Assembly: GCF_052119705.1 (NCBI RefSeq)
Contig: NZ_JBGQOP010000002.1
Coordinates: 62,001 to 126,000 of the forward strand
Source of the DNA: Oceanimonas sp052119705
Lineage (GTDB): Bacteria > Pseudomonadota > Gammaproteobacteria > Enterobacterales > Aeromonadaceae
Direction: 5' to 3'
DNA length: 64,000 nt
A program made the position numbers and the translations under genes. The notes beneath the pieces were generated by a model, which was given only the letters and a program-made list of their open reading frames with translations, was not told where the DNA came from and made no database searches. Below are positions 43,236-50,184 of the stretch, piece by piece (the first letter of the stretch is position 1; the number at the start of each line of letters is the position of its first letter).

Positions 43236-44627
43236 TTATAGATGACGCAATAAAATCGCAAAATCGGCATCTATATCTTGAGCCAGTGGAATAAACACCA
43301 CATGGCCGCTGCCGGGCGCTACGTCTACCAACTCATTCTTGCGGTTTTTAATCTGCTCTAGAGTGAAGCTAATATTGCCGGCCGGCGTCATTAGCTCTAA
43401 CTGGTCGCCGACGCTGAATTTATTCTTCACTTCCACTTCTACCCAGTCGCCGTCGCGCCGCGTTACGTCACCCACAAATTGCTGTTGAGTCGACACCGAG
43501 TGGCCGGTCTCATAGTTCTGATAATCGCTGTGGGCGTGACGCTTAAGAAAGCCTTCGGTGTAACCGCGATGAGCGAGGTTTTCCAAGGTGCTCATCAAGC
43601 TCACATCAAAGGGCTTGCCAGCTACTGCATCGTCGATGGCCTTGCGATACACCTGAGCGGTACGTGCTACGTAATAAAAGGACTTAGTACGGCCCTCAAT
43701 TTTTAAGGAGTGCACGCCCATCTGGGTTAAGCGCTCCACATACTGCACGGCGCGCAAGTCTTTGGAGTTCATGATGTAGGTGCCATGCTCGTCTTCATAA
43801 GCGGCCATGTATTCGCCGGGTCTGTTACTTTCCTCTAATAGCACCGGATGCTCGTAAGGCGCACCCGCACCTAGCGTGGGAGCTGGGCGTTGAGACAAGG
43901 CTTCTTCGGCAGGATTGATTTTTTGCACCACAATCGGTTCTTGGCGGTGCACAATTTGGCCGGCGTCGTCTTCTTTGGCGTCATGGACCTTGTATTCCCA
44001 ACGACAGGCATTGGTACAAGTGCCCTGATTGGGGTCGCGCTTATTGATGTAGCCGGACAATAAACAGCGGCCCGAATACGCCATGCACAGCGCGCCGTGT
44101 ACAAACACTTCCAGCTCTACTTTCGGGCACTGGGCGTGAATTTCTTCAATTTCTTCCAGCGATAATTCCCGCGATAAAATAACGCGCTCTATGCCGTAGT
44201 CTTGCCAAAATTTTACCGACGCCCAGTTCACGGCATTGGCTTGCACCGACAGGTGAATGGTCACCTCGGGGAAGTGCTGGCGTACCAACATGATCAAACC
44301 CGGATCCGACATAATTAAGGCATCGGGTCCCATGTCGATTACCGGCTGCATATCGCGAATAAAGGTTTTTAGCTTGGCGTTATGGGGCTGAATGTTCACG
44401 ACGACATAGAACTTTTTGCCTAAAGCATGGGCTTCATCTATGCCAATTTTTAGATTTTCGTGATTAAACTCGTTATTGCGCACTCGCAATGAATAACGAG
44501 GCTGGCCTGCATACACGGCATCGGCACCGTAGGCGAAGGCATAACGCATATTTTTTAAGGTGCCAGCAGGAGAAAGCAACTCGGGAACGAAAGGAACAGT
44601 AACGGAAGTAGGTAGGGCGTTAGACAT
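43236..44627 (-). CDS. trhP: tRNA hydroxylation protein TrhP (U32 peptidase family, YegQ)
   Basis: Enzyme of the U32 family needed for prephenate-dependent 5-hydroxyuridine at tRNA position 34, the oxygen-independent route in E. coli. The 463-aa product shares PELLSPAGTLKNMRYAFAYG, QPRYSLRVRNNEFNHENL, LSVQANAVNWASVKFWQDYG and the Cys-rich stretch GALCMAYSGRCLLSGYI / NQGTCTNACRWEY. KIEGRTKSFYYVARTAQVYR is also conserved. Start 44627 (MSNALPTSVT) is preferred over an in-frame Met at 44648 because GAGAT precedes it. Older annotation as a protease or collagenase is probably wrong. An FNR-like site lies upstream. Confidence 0.9.
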   Translation of the reverse strand: MSNALPTSVTVPFVPELLSPAGTLKNMRYAFAYGADAVYAGQPRYSLRVRNNEFNHENLKIGIDEAHALGKKFYVVVNIQPHNAKLKTFIRDMQPVIDMGPDALIMSDPGLIMLVRQHFPEVTIHLSVQANAVNWASVKFWQDYGIERVILSRELSLEEIEEIHAQCPKVELEVFVHGALCMAYSGRCLLSGYINKRDPNQGTCTNACRWEYKVHDAKEDDAGQIVHRQEPIVVQKINPAEEALSQRPAPTLGAGAPYEHPVLLEESNRPGEYMAAYEDEHGTYIMNSKDLRAVQYVERLTQMGVHSLKIEGRTKSFYYVARTAQVYRKAIDDAVAGKPFDVSLMSTLENLAHRGYTEGFLKRHAHSDYQNYETGHSVSTQQQFVGDVTRRDGDWVEVEVKNKFSVGDQLELMTPAGNISFTLEQIKNRKNELVDVAPGSGHVVFIPLAQDIDADFAILLRHL

Positions 44628-44719
44628 TAAATTTATCTCTGATATCAAGTCAGCAGGCGGTCTTGGAAGACGGCCGAATCCGGCATTTTACTATGCCAAG
44701 TGCTCAATATCGAGGTTAT

Positions 44720-44768
44720 GCCGCCCGCATCTTAAGGTGATTTGATCTTGGTCAAGGATGTGGGCGGC
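44720..44768. repeat. 12-bp inverted repeat in the trhP upstream region
   Basis: GCCGCCCGCATC (44720-44731) and GATGTGGGCGGC (44757-44768) are complementary with one G-U-compatible mismatch. No T run follows on either strand. The FNR-like sequence lies in its loop. Confidence 0.6.
44742..44755 (-). promoter_or_regulatory. FNR/ANR-box-like sequence upstream of trhP
   Basis: TTGATCTTGGTCAA differs from the FNR consensus TTGAT-N4-ATCAA at one position. It lies about 115 bp upstream of the trhP start. Anaerobic control would suit an oxygen-independent tRNA hydroxylation route, but the promoter is not located. Confidence 0.45.
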
Positions 44769-44778
44769 TGATAACGGG

Positions 44779-45123
44779 TTAACGAGCCAGCTCTAGGTGC
44801 TCTACTTCAAGCTCATTGCCGTTATCTTCTTCTTCCAATTGTCCCCAAATGGTTAATTTGGTCCGCGAAGAGGCGCGCATGTTACGCCATTTATCTTCAT
44901 CAATTTCCACCACTATGGTGCCGGTGCCATCTTCAAACAGGTATTTTTCTTTACCGATTTGCTCGACCACGTAGCCGGTGAGGCGAATATCATGGTCATC
45001 GTCCATTTGCAGCGCTTGTGCCACCGACACCCAAGGTTGGTCATAGGAAAAATTAGAGCCGGCCACCGCAGCGCCAGCTGTCAGGGTTAAGCCCAAAGTC
45101 GCGCTAAGCAGAGTTTTCTTCAT
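44779..45123 (-). CDS. Periplasmic OB-fold protein (YgiW/YdeI, BOF family)
   Basis: A 114-aa exported protein with signal peptide MKKTLLSATLGLTLTAGAAV cleaved near AVAG-SNF. The rest is a single OB-fold of the YgiW/YdeI (DUF388) family: VSVAQALQMDDDHDIRLTGYVV, KYLFEDGTGTIVVEIDEDKW and TKLTIWGQLEEEDNG. Enteric homologues help resist antimicrobial peptides, peroxide and other envelope stress; binding partners are unclear. The ATG with complement at 45121-45123 gives the signal peptide directly; an upstream in-frame Met is rejected. Confidence 0.88.
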   Translation of the reverse strand: MKKTLLSATLGLTLTAGAAVAGSNFSYDQPWVSVAQALQMDDDHDIRLTGYVVEQIGKEKYLFEDGTGTIVVEIDEDKWRNMRASSRTKLTIWGQLEEEDNGNELEVEHLELAR

Positions 45124-45251
45124 AATGAGCCCTTGATTATGGTTTATAGAATCACTTTTGGCGCAGCATAGCCCCAAGTCTGGGCAGTGACTAGCGGTTA
45201 AGGCGTCAATCGGACAAGTTTGGACCTAAGGAATAGCGCCGAGCTCTGAGC

Positions 45252-45729
45252 CTGTCTCTTAGTCACAAGTATGTAAGGCATGAAGAGACGGTAGGCTTGC
45301 CTCCGTCAACGTGCTAAAGGTTAATGACACTCATCATTTCAGCCTACTGCGAACATTCACTGGATGTTCGGCTAGGCTGAAATGATTCGTCACGGCGAGG
45401 CAAGCTCGCCCCATACGCGCTCGGAAAATGCCGTTGAGCGCCATGGACGGCGCGAGTGTCAACATTGCAGGAGCCTTTGTTGACCATGGCATTTGACGGT
45501 TGACTCCGACAATGCCCACGGCCTCTTCCGATGATAGGTCGCCTATTAATAATGCCGACCACCCACTCTGGTGCCGACGGGAAGGCAGAGGGCGCCAGCT
45601 CAGCCGACCATCTGCGCCAAGGATGGCGCAGTTGAGCCCCCAGGGATGGGTTTACGGCGTGTCGGAGGAGCGGTGCGCTCCGCCTGATATCACCATTAAA
45701 AACAACAAAAAGATGTGACTAAGAGACAG
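45252..45729. mobile_element. 478-bp non-autonomous IS4/IS50 (Tn5)-like insertion with 9-bp target duplication
   Basis: The ends are CTGTCTCTTAGTCACAAGT on the left and, on the opposite strand, CTGTCTCTTAGTCACATCT on the right: 17 of 19 bases agree, and both resemble Tn5 outside and mosaic ends. GCTCTGAGC occurs immediately before (45243-45251) and after (45730-45738), a perfect 9-bp target duplication of the size made by IS50. No transposase reading frame is present. The interior holds nested inverted repeats: a 14-bp stem at 45333-45346 / 45373-45386, enclosed by GCTTGCCTC / GAGGCAAGC (45295-45303, 45397-45405). Further hairpins occur, such as TGCGCCA-AGGA-TGGCGCA. It fills the spacer between the OB-fold gene and gapA. 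Confidence 0.9.
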
Positions 45730-45807
45730 GCTCTGAGCGTCTAGCTCTAAGTAGAATTCGAGGTAAGCATAAGCTTACGGGGTTGATAATGGATAAACAG
45801 CAGGCCC

Positions 45808-45839
45808 AAAAAAGCCCCCGTTATTTGTTAAACGGAGGC
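45808..45839 (-). terminator. Intrinsic terminator after gapA
   Basis: On the reverse strand GCCTCCGTT pairs with AACGGGGGC (one G-U) and is followed by T6. Confidence 0.85.
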
Positions 45840-45874
45840 CAGATACTTTAGTGCTATTAATAACTCACTTAGAC

Positions 45875-46870
45875 TTATTTTGAAATATATGAAATTAAGT
45901 CCAAGGTCTTGTGGGAATAGCCCATTTCGTTGTCATACCAGGCGACCAATTTTACAAAATTGTCGTTCAGTGCGATACCGGCGCCGGCATCAAACACACA
46001 GGTGTGGGTGTCGCTCATAAAGTCAGTAGAGACCACGGCATCTTCTGTATAGGCCATTATACCCTTGAGACTACCGGCTGCGGCGGCCTTAATAACGTCA
46101 CAAATCTGTGCATAACTGGCCGATTTTTCGATGCGCACCGTGAGATCTACCACGGACACGTTTGGCGTGGGCACGCGAAATGACATGCCGGTTAGCTTGC
46201 CGTTCAGCTCAGGGATCACCTTACCCACGGCCTTAGCGGCACCGGTGGAGGAGGGGATAATATTCTGGCTGGCACCACGGCCACCGCGCCAGTCTTTTTT
46301 AGACGGACCATCGACGGTATTTTGGGTGGCTGTCATGGCGTGCACTGTGGTCATCAAGCCTTCGACTATGCCAAAGTTATCGTTGACAACTTTCGCCAGC
46401 GGTGCCAAACAGTTAGTGGTGCAAGAAGCATTGGAGACGATATCTTGGCCTGCGTATTTTTCTTGGTTCACCCCCATCACGAACATAGGGGTGTCATCTT
46501 TTGACGGACCCGTGAGCACCACTTTTTTGGCACCGGCGTGAATGTGCGCGCGGGCCTTTTCATCCGTCATAAAGATGCCGGTGGCCTCGGCGACTACGTC
46601 GACATCTAACTCGCCCCAGTTTAAATCGGCAGGGTTGCGCTCGGCTGTAACGCGTACAGGTTTGCCATTAACGATTAATCTGTCACCTTCAATTTGCACA
46701 TCGCCTTGAAAACGCCCGTGAGTGGAGTCGTATTTCAGCATGTAGGCCATGTACTCTAAGTCTTGCAAGTCGTTGATGGCGACGACTTCCATATCTGTAC
46801 GCTCACAAGCCGCGCGAAACATCAGGCGACCGATACGACCAAAACCATTAATAGCTAGCTTAATTGTCAT
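45875..46870 (-). CDS. gapA: Glyceraldehyde-3-phosphate dehydrogenase, glycolytic GapA type
   Basis: NAD-dependent glycolytic enzyme: glyceraldehyde-3-phosphate plus phosphate gives 1,3-bisphosphoglycerate. The 331 aa equal E. coli GapA in length. NAD fold INGFGRIGRLMFRA and the active-site Cys near 150 in VSNASCTTNCLAPL are present. GGRGASQNIIPSSTGAAKAVG and a terminal WYDNEMGYSHKTLDLI follow. Strong-expression context: single gene with its own terminator. A second, different GAPDH lies 1.2 kb away on the opposite strand. Confidence 0.97.
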   Translation of the reverse strand: MTIKLAINGFGRIGRLMFRAACERTDMEVVAINDLQDLEYMAYMLKYDSTHGRFQGDVQIEGDRLIVNGKPVRVTAERNPADLNWGELDVDVVAEATGIFMTDEKARAHIHAGAKKVVLTGPSKDDTPMFVMGVNQEKYAGQDIVSNASCTTNCLAPLAKVVNDNFGIVEGLMTTVHAMTATQNTVDGPSKKDWRGGRGASQNIIPSSTGAAKAVGKVIPELNGKLTGMSFRVPTPNVSVVDLTVRIEKSASYAQICDVIKAAAAGSLKGIMAYTEDAVVSTDFMSDTHTCVFDAGAGIALNDNFVKLVAWYDNEMGYSHKTLDLISYISK

Positions 46871-47049
46871 TTTGTTACTCTGTGCTATGGAGAGATAATG
46901 TAGGGGCTACGCTGACAAAAATAACCGTCAGCGTCAATCGCGTTATAAGCTGAGCCTAGCTGCGGCTCTTATTACTGCTTATTTATTGCCTATGTTTTGT
47001 TGTTTATGTTGAGTTATTTATGCTGCGTTATTTAATTAAAGCGCCAGCA

Positions 47050-47853
47050 TTATATGGGGCTGGGTGCGCGATACGTACCTTGTTTGAGCTGTTCTAAAAT
47101 ATCCTCGACGCGTTGCTGCATTTGTTGCTGCTCGCCGTCACTAAAGCGTGCATAGGTCTCCATGCGACCCTCGTCTATGTTTTGCTCATAGTCCAAGTTA
47201 CTCAAGACCCGTGTCCACACCCAAGCGTCTTGATAGCGCTTTTGGCGAACCGCAAGCGTCAGTAAGTTCGCAATAATATCACTATTAATGACATCACTTT
47301 TGTTATAAAGACTCAGCGCTGTGTGCAAGGCATGCGCGGCGCGAGCGTGATCGCGCAGCATCAGCAATTCGGCCAGCGAATTTTGTAAGTCAGGTACTTG
47401 CATCTCGGGGCGGTCGGCTAATTTAATAAAGCGCGCCTTGGCCTGTTGGCTGCCTTCATGCTGCCAATGCCACAGCAACAATGGCGGATAATCCGAGTCT
47501 TTAGTGTCGGCGGCCAGTTGATTCATGGTTTCTTTGGCATGATAAACCGCATCTACTTTGTCGGTTTTACGTTCTTTACGGCGGGTATACTCGATGGCAA
47601 GTAGCGGGTCTAAACAGTCGTGATAAGCGCTGACTTTAAGCAATAAGTCATAGTCATTGGCATCACTGATGAGGGTGGCCTGCTGTTTACGAGCACGAAT
47701 AAGGGCGGTACGTTCGAACTTACACCAACCGTCGGAGTGCAAATCAACACAAAATTGTGGTGTGCCTTCACAAATATTGGGAATGCGATCTCGGTCACAA
47801 GCTGCTAAAAACAAGGGGGTTGCCAGCAGCAAGAACATCTGTTTTTTCTTCAT
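47050..47853 (-). CDS. Lipoprotein of the DUF2989 family
   Basis: A 267-aa predicted lipoprotein: lysine-rich start, hydrophobic core and lipobox LAAC (Cys19). The mature protein has conserved cysteines early (NICEGTPQFCVDLHSDGWC) and a helical, repeat-like body (about 90-250) suggestive of TPR/Sel1-type helices, for example LAELLMLRDHARAAHALHTA and LLTLAVRQKRYQDAWVW. It fits the DUF2989 family known from Vibrio and Aeromonas relatives, whose function is unknown. Lies between the two GAPDH genes. Confidence 0.7.
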   Translation of the reverse strand: MKKKQMFLLLATPLFLAACDRDRIPNICEGTPQFCVDLHSDGWCKFERTALIRARKQQATLISDANDYDLLLKVSAYHDCLDPLLAIEYTRRKERKTDKVDAVYHAKETMNQLAADTKDSDYPPLLLWHWQHEGSQQAKARFIKLADRPEMQVPDLQNSLAELLMLRDHARAAHALHTALSLYNKSDVINSDIIANLLTLAVRQKRYQDAWVWTRVLSNLDYEQNIDEGRMETYARFSDGEQQQMQQRVEDILEQLKQGTYRAPSPI

Positions 47854-47961
47854 GTGAGTATGCGCCCAGCTGTGCTTAGTCTGGTAATCATACCCCCTAT
47901 CTACTAAAATGGTCGCACTTAAATAGAGCTGACGGGCGGACTTTGTCTGCTACATCAATCC

Positions 47962-48024
47962 TCATGGCAATTACCTCATGATGACCACCTCATCCATGAT
48001 AATTACCTAATGCAAGTTACCTGA
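47962..48024. repeat. Degenerate 14-bp tandem repeats upstream of the second GAPDH gene
   Basis: Four head-to-tail units of the form TCATGNNAATTACC (three of 14 bp, one of 18 bp) run up to a fifth partial unit just before the ribosome site AAAAGGA. The period is twice seven. They could be slippage products or repeated operator sites in the leader. Confidence 0.55.
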
Positions 48025-48040
48025 TAAAAGGACTCGGTCA

Positions 48041-49471
48041 ATGACCCACGAGAGTTACCTGTCTGCTTGGCAGCAAAGCCAAGAGTTGGCGGAATCTATG
48101 CAGCCCCTGATCGGCAAATTGTACCGTGATCAGGGCGTAGAAATTAGCGTGCATGCGCGCCCCTTGCTCAATGCGTCAACCATTGAGATCATCAAGGCGC
48201 ACCGTGTGGTGAGTCGCCATGAAGGCGAAGCCCTGCTGGTCAGCCAAAGCTACCCTATTTTAAAAGCCTTGGGCGAGTTGGACTTAGCACCTGCCAGCAT
48301 CGACTTAGGCAAATTGGCCGTTAGCTACTGGCAGACTCATAACGATGAGTCAGGCTTAGCGGCGTTTTTGCAACAGCAGCTGGCGCCCGCTCTTAATCAG
48401 GCACACGCCAACCAGTCCACCGATGTGGTGCTGTATGGTTTTGGTCGTATTGGTCGCTTGGTGGCGCGGTTATTGATTGAGCGCTCTGGCGGTAACCACG
48501 GTCTGCGTTTACGCGCGATTGTGGTACGCGGCTCGGCAGACGATCTGGAAAAGCGCGCCAGCTTATTGCGTCGCGACTCGGTACACGGTCCTTTTAACGG
48601 CTCCATTGAAGTGGACATGGAAAAGCATGCCATTATCGCCAACGGCACCTACATTCAGGTGATTTACGCCAATGGCCCAGCAGAAATCGATTACACCCAA
48701 TACGGTATTAATGACGCCTTAATCGTCGATAACACAGGTATTTGGCGCGATGAAGAAGGCCTAGGCCAGCATCTTAAAGCCAAGGGCGCGGCGCGTGTAT
48801 TGCTGACCGCTCCGGGCAAGGGCGACATTAAAAATATCGTGTTTGGCGTGAACGACAACATGATATTGCCGACCGACAGCATAGTGTCGGCGGCTTCTTG
48901 TACCACTAACGCCATCACGCCGGTATTGAAAGCGGTAAGCGATAAGTACGGCATCAAAAACGGCCACGTTGAAACCGTACACTCCTATACCAACGACCAA
49001 AACCTGATTGATAACTTCCACAAGGGTGATCGTCGTGGCCGCAGTGCGGCATTAAACATGGTATTAACCAGCACGGGTGCCGCTTCGGCTGTGGCCAAGG
49101 CCTTGCCTGAGCTAAAAGGCAAGTTGACCGGTAACGCCATTCGCGTACCCACGCCAAACGTATCGATGGCGGTGATCAACCTGAACTTGAATAAGCCCAC
49201 TAACGCGGTCGAGCTTAACGAGTACTTATTAGCCATGTCACTGGACTCACCTTTGCATCAGCAAATTGATTTCAGCACCAGCAGCGAATTAGTGTCCACC
49301 GACATGGTGGGCTCGCGCTTCGCTGGCATCGTCGACTCTTTGGCGACCATTGCCGAAGACGACCGCGCCGTGTTGTATGTTTGGTATGACAACGAATTTG
49401 GTTACAGCTGTCAGGTAGTCCGCGTTATGCAAAAAATGGCGGGTATCGTGCTAATGGACTTGCCGCGCTAA
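48041..49471 (+). CDS. Long-form glyceraldehyde-3-phosphate dehydrogenase (GapB-like, about 476 aa)
   Basis: A GAPDH paralogue with a 125-residue N-terminal extension (LAESMQPLIGKLYRDQGVEI, ASIDLGKLAVSYW) before the Rossmann motif YGFGRIGRLVARLL. The catalytic Cys287 lies in VSAASCTTNAITPVL. GDRRGRSAALNMVLTSTGAAS and a terminal WYDNEFGYSCQVVRVM are present. Such long GAPDHs occur in Vibrio, Shewanella and Pseudomonas, where they are linked to gluconeogenesis or pentose-derived carbon. The role here is inferred. The protein is clearly distinct from gapA and not a recent duplicate. Confidence 0.9.
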   Translation: MTHESYLSAWQQSQELAESMQPLIGKLYRDQGVEISVHARPLLNASTIEIIKAHRVVSRHEGEALLVSQSYPILKALGELDLAPASIDLGKLAVSYWQTHNDESGLAAFLQQQLAPALNQAHANQSTDVVLYGFGRIGRLVARLLIERSGGNHGLRLRAIVVRGSADDLEKRASLLRRDSVHGPFNGSIEVDMEKHAIIANGTYIQVIYANGPAEIDYTQYGINDALIVDNTGIWRDEEGLGQHLKAKGAARVLLTAPGKGDIKNIVFGVNDNMILPTDSIVSAASCTTNAITPVLKAVSDKYGIKNGHVETVHSYTNDQNLIDNFHKGDRRGRSAALNMVLTSTGAASAVAKALPELKGKLTGNAIRVPTPNVSMAVINLNLNKPTNAVELNEYLLAMSLDSPLHQQIDFSTSSELVSTDMVGSRFAGIVDSLATIAEDDRAVLYVWYDNEFGYSCQVVRVMQKMAGIVLMDLPR

Positions 49472-49511
49472 CTTGATTGATGCGCACAGCGGTATTTAAT
49501 GCCGAGTGAGT

Positions 49512-49538
49512 AAAGGGCGGCTTAGGCTGCCCTTTTTT
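49512..49538 (+). terminator. Intrinsic terminator after the long GAPDH gene
   Basis: AAAGGGCGGC / GCTGCCCTTT (one G-U) with loop TTAG, followed by T run. Confidence 0.88.
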
Positions 49539-49588
49539 ATTGGTACTTTTTATTCACCTTGTATGTACCCCAGTAATAGGAGCAATGC

Positions 49589-49867
49589 ATGTCATCTTTT
49601 GAGCAAGTGATCGCCAATATGCCGGAAGAGGTGTTTCAGCGTTTAAAAACCGCGGTCGAGATCGGCAAATGGCCCGATGGCATTGTCTTAACCGCCGAAC
49701 AAAAGGAAAGCAGCTTGCAGGCGGTGTTAATGTGGCAAGCGCTGCATGTGGATAATCCTGAGCACATGTCAGTGGGCAAGGGCGGTGATATCATGATGAA
49801 AAGCAAAGCCGAATTGCTGCGCCAATACAGTGATGAAATAGAAATCGCCCGCCAAAAGGTGGATTAG
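49589..49867 (+). CDS. yeaC: YeaC-like protein (DUF1315)
   Basis: A 92-aa cytoplasmic protein similar to E. coli YeaC: EEVFQRLKTAVEIGKWPDGI, LTAEQKESSLQAVLMWQA and MMKSKAELLRQ align along its length. Function is unknown. In E. coli yeaC lies near gapA, so the neighbourhood is conserved. AGGAG precedes the ATG. Confidence 0.85.
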   Translation: MSSFEQVIANMPEEVFQRLKTAVEIGKWPDGIVLTAEQKESSLQAVLMWQALHVDNPEHMSVGKGGDIMMKSKAELLRQYSDEIEIARQKVD

Positions 49868-49874
49868 CTTAATC

Positions 49875-50095
49875 GTGAAGACGGGAGGTGTAAGGTGTGA
49901 GGAGAACAAGCCTGATACCTTCTGTTCATCATTTATCTAAGAAAGCATTAAGTACTCGCTTAGTGCTTTTTCAATTTAATCATTGATAAATATCATCACG
50001 ACGGCTCATAAGGCCGATTTATGCTTGTCGAGATACGGGGTTGCTGTTTTCCTTTCACGCCTCACGCCTCACGCCTCACGCCTCACGCCTCACGC
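49875..50095. repeat. Heptad-repeat element, GTRAGGC type, with a perfect TCACGCC array
   Basis: Left arm 49875-49903 holds four 7-bp units (GTGAAGA, GGGAGGT, GTAAGGT, GTGAGGA) with one extra base after the first. About 150 bp later, 50055-50095 is an array of five identical TCACGCC units plus six further bases, the complement of GTGAGGC repeats. The spacing between arms is much larger than at the other sites. This spacer (49868-50177) also holds the operators at 50110-50184. Confidence 0.85.
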
Positions 50096-50109
50096 TAAAT
50101 TATTTTTCT

Positions 50110-50134
50110 TATACAAGCTTGATCTTCTTGTACA
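50110..50134 (+). promoter_or_regulatory. Operator-like motif 1 (TATACA-N13-TGTACA) of the photolyase operon
   Basis: TATACA at 50110-50115 and TGTACA at 50129-50134, separated by 13 bases. TGTACA is embedded in TTGTACAACAA, an 11-bp sequence repeated exactly at 50159-50169. It resembles operators that I recall for class II LitR (MerR-type) regulators in Pseudomonas; the exact spacing there should be checked. Confidence 0.6.
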
Positions 50135-50159
50135 ACAACAGCTATCTTACATACATAGT

Positions 50160-50184
50160 TGTACAACAAGGTGAGATATGTACA
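50160..50184 (+). promoter_or_regulatory. Operator-like motif 2 (TGTACA-N13-TGTACA), overlapping the first start codon
   Basis: TGTACA at 50160-50165 and 50179-50184, again separated by exactly 13 bases. The second half-site begins within the ATG at 50178. A protein bound here would block the promoter or early elongation, so repression is the simplest reading. Confidence 0.6.

Noticed and set aside
45334..45718. Small reading frames on both strands inside the 45.2-45.7 kb element
   Set aside because: They are short, mutually overlapping, and lie in hairpin-rich DNA of a non-autonomous insertion; none resembles a transposase.
46911..46932. GCTGAC/GTCAGC hairpin in the gapA leader
   Set aside because: Only six base pairs with a 10-nt loop; too common by chance to list as an element.
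50055..50095. Possible CRISPR-like array (TCACGCC repeated)
   Set aside because: Units are 7 bp, contiguous and without spacers, and no cas genes are present; it is a simple tandem repeat belonging to the heptad element.
49868..50177. RpoE/ChrR-type promoter for the photolyase operon
   Set aside because: A TGATC-like motif exists near 50120, but no convincing -10 pair or rpoE/chrR gene is present in the window; the TGTACA motifs are better supported.
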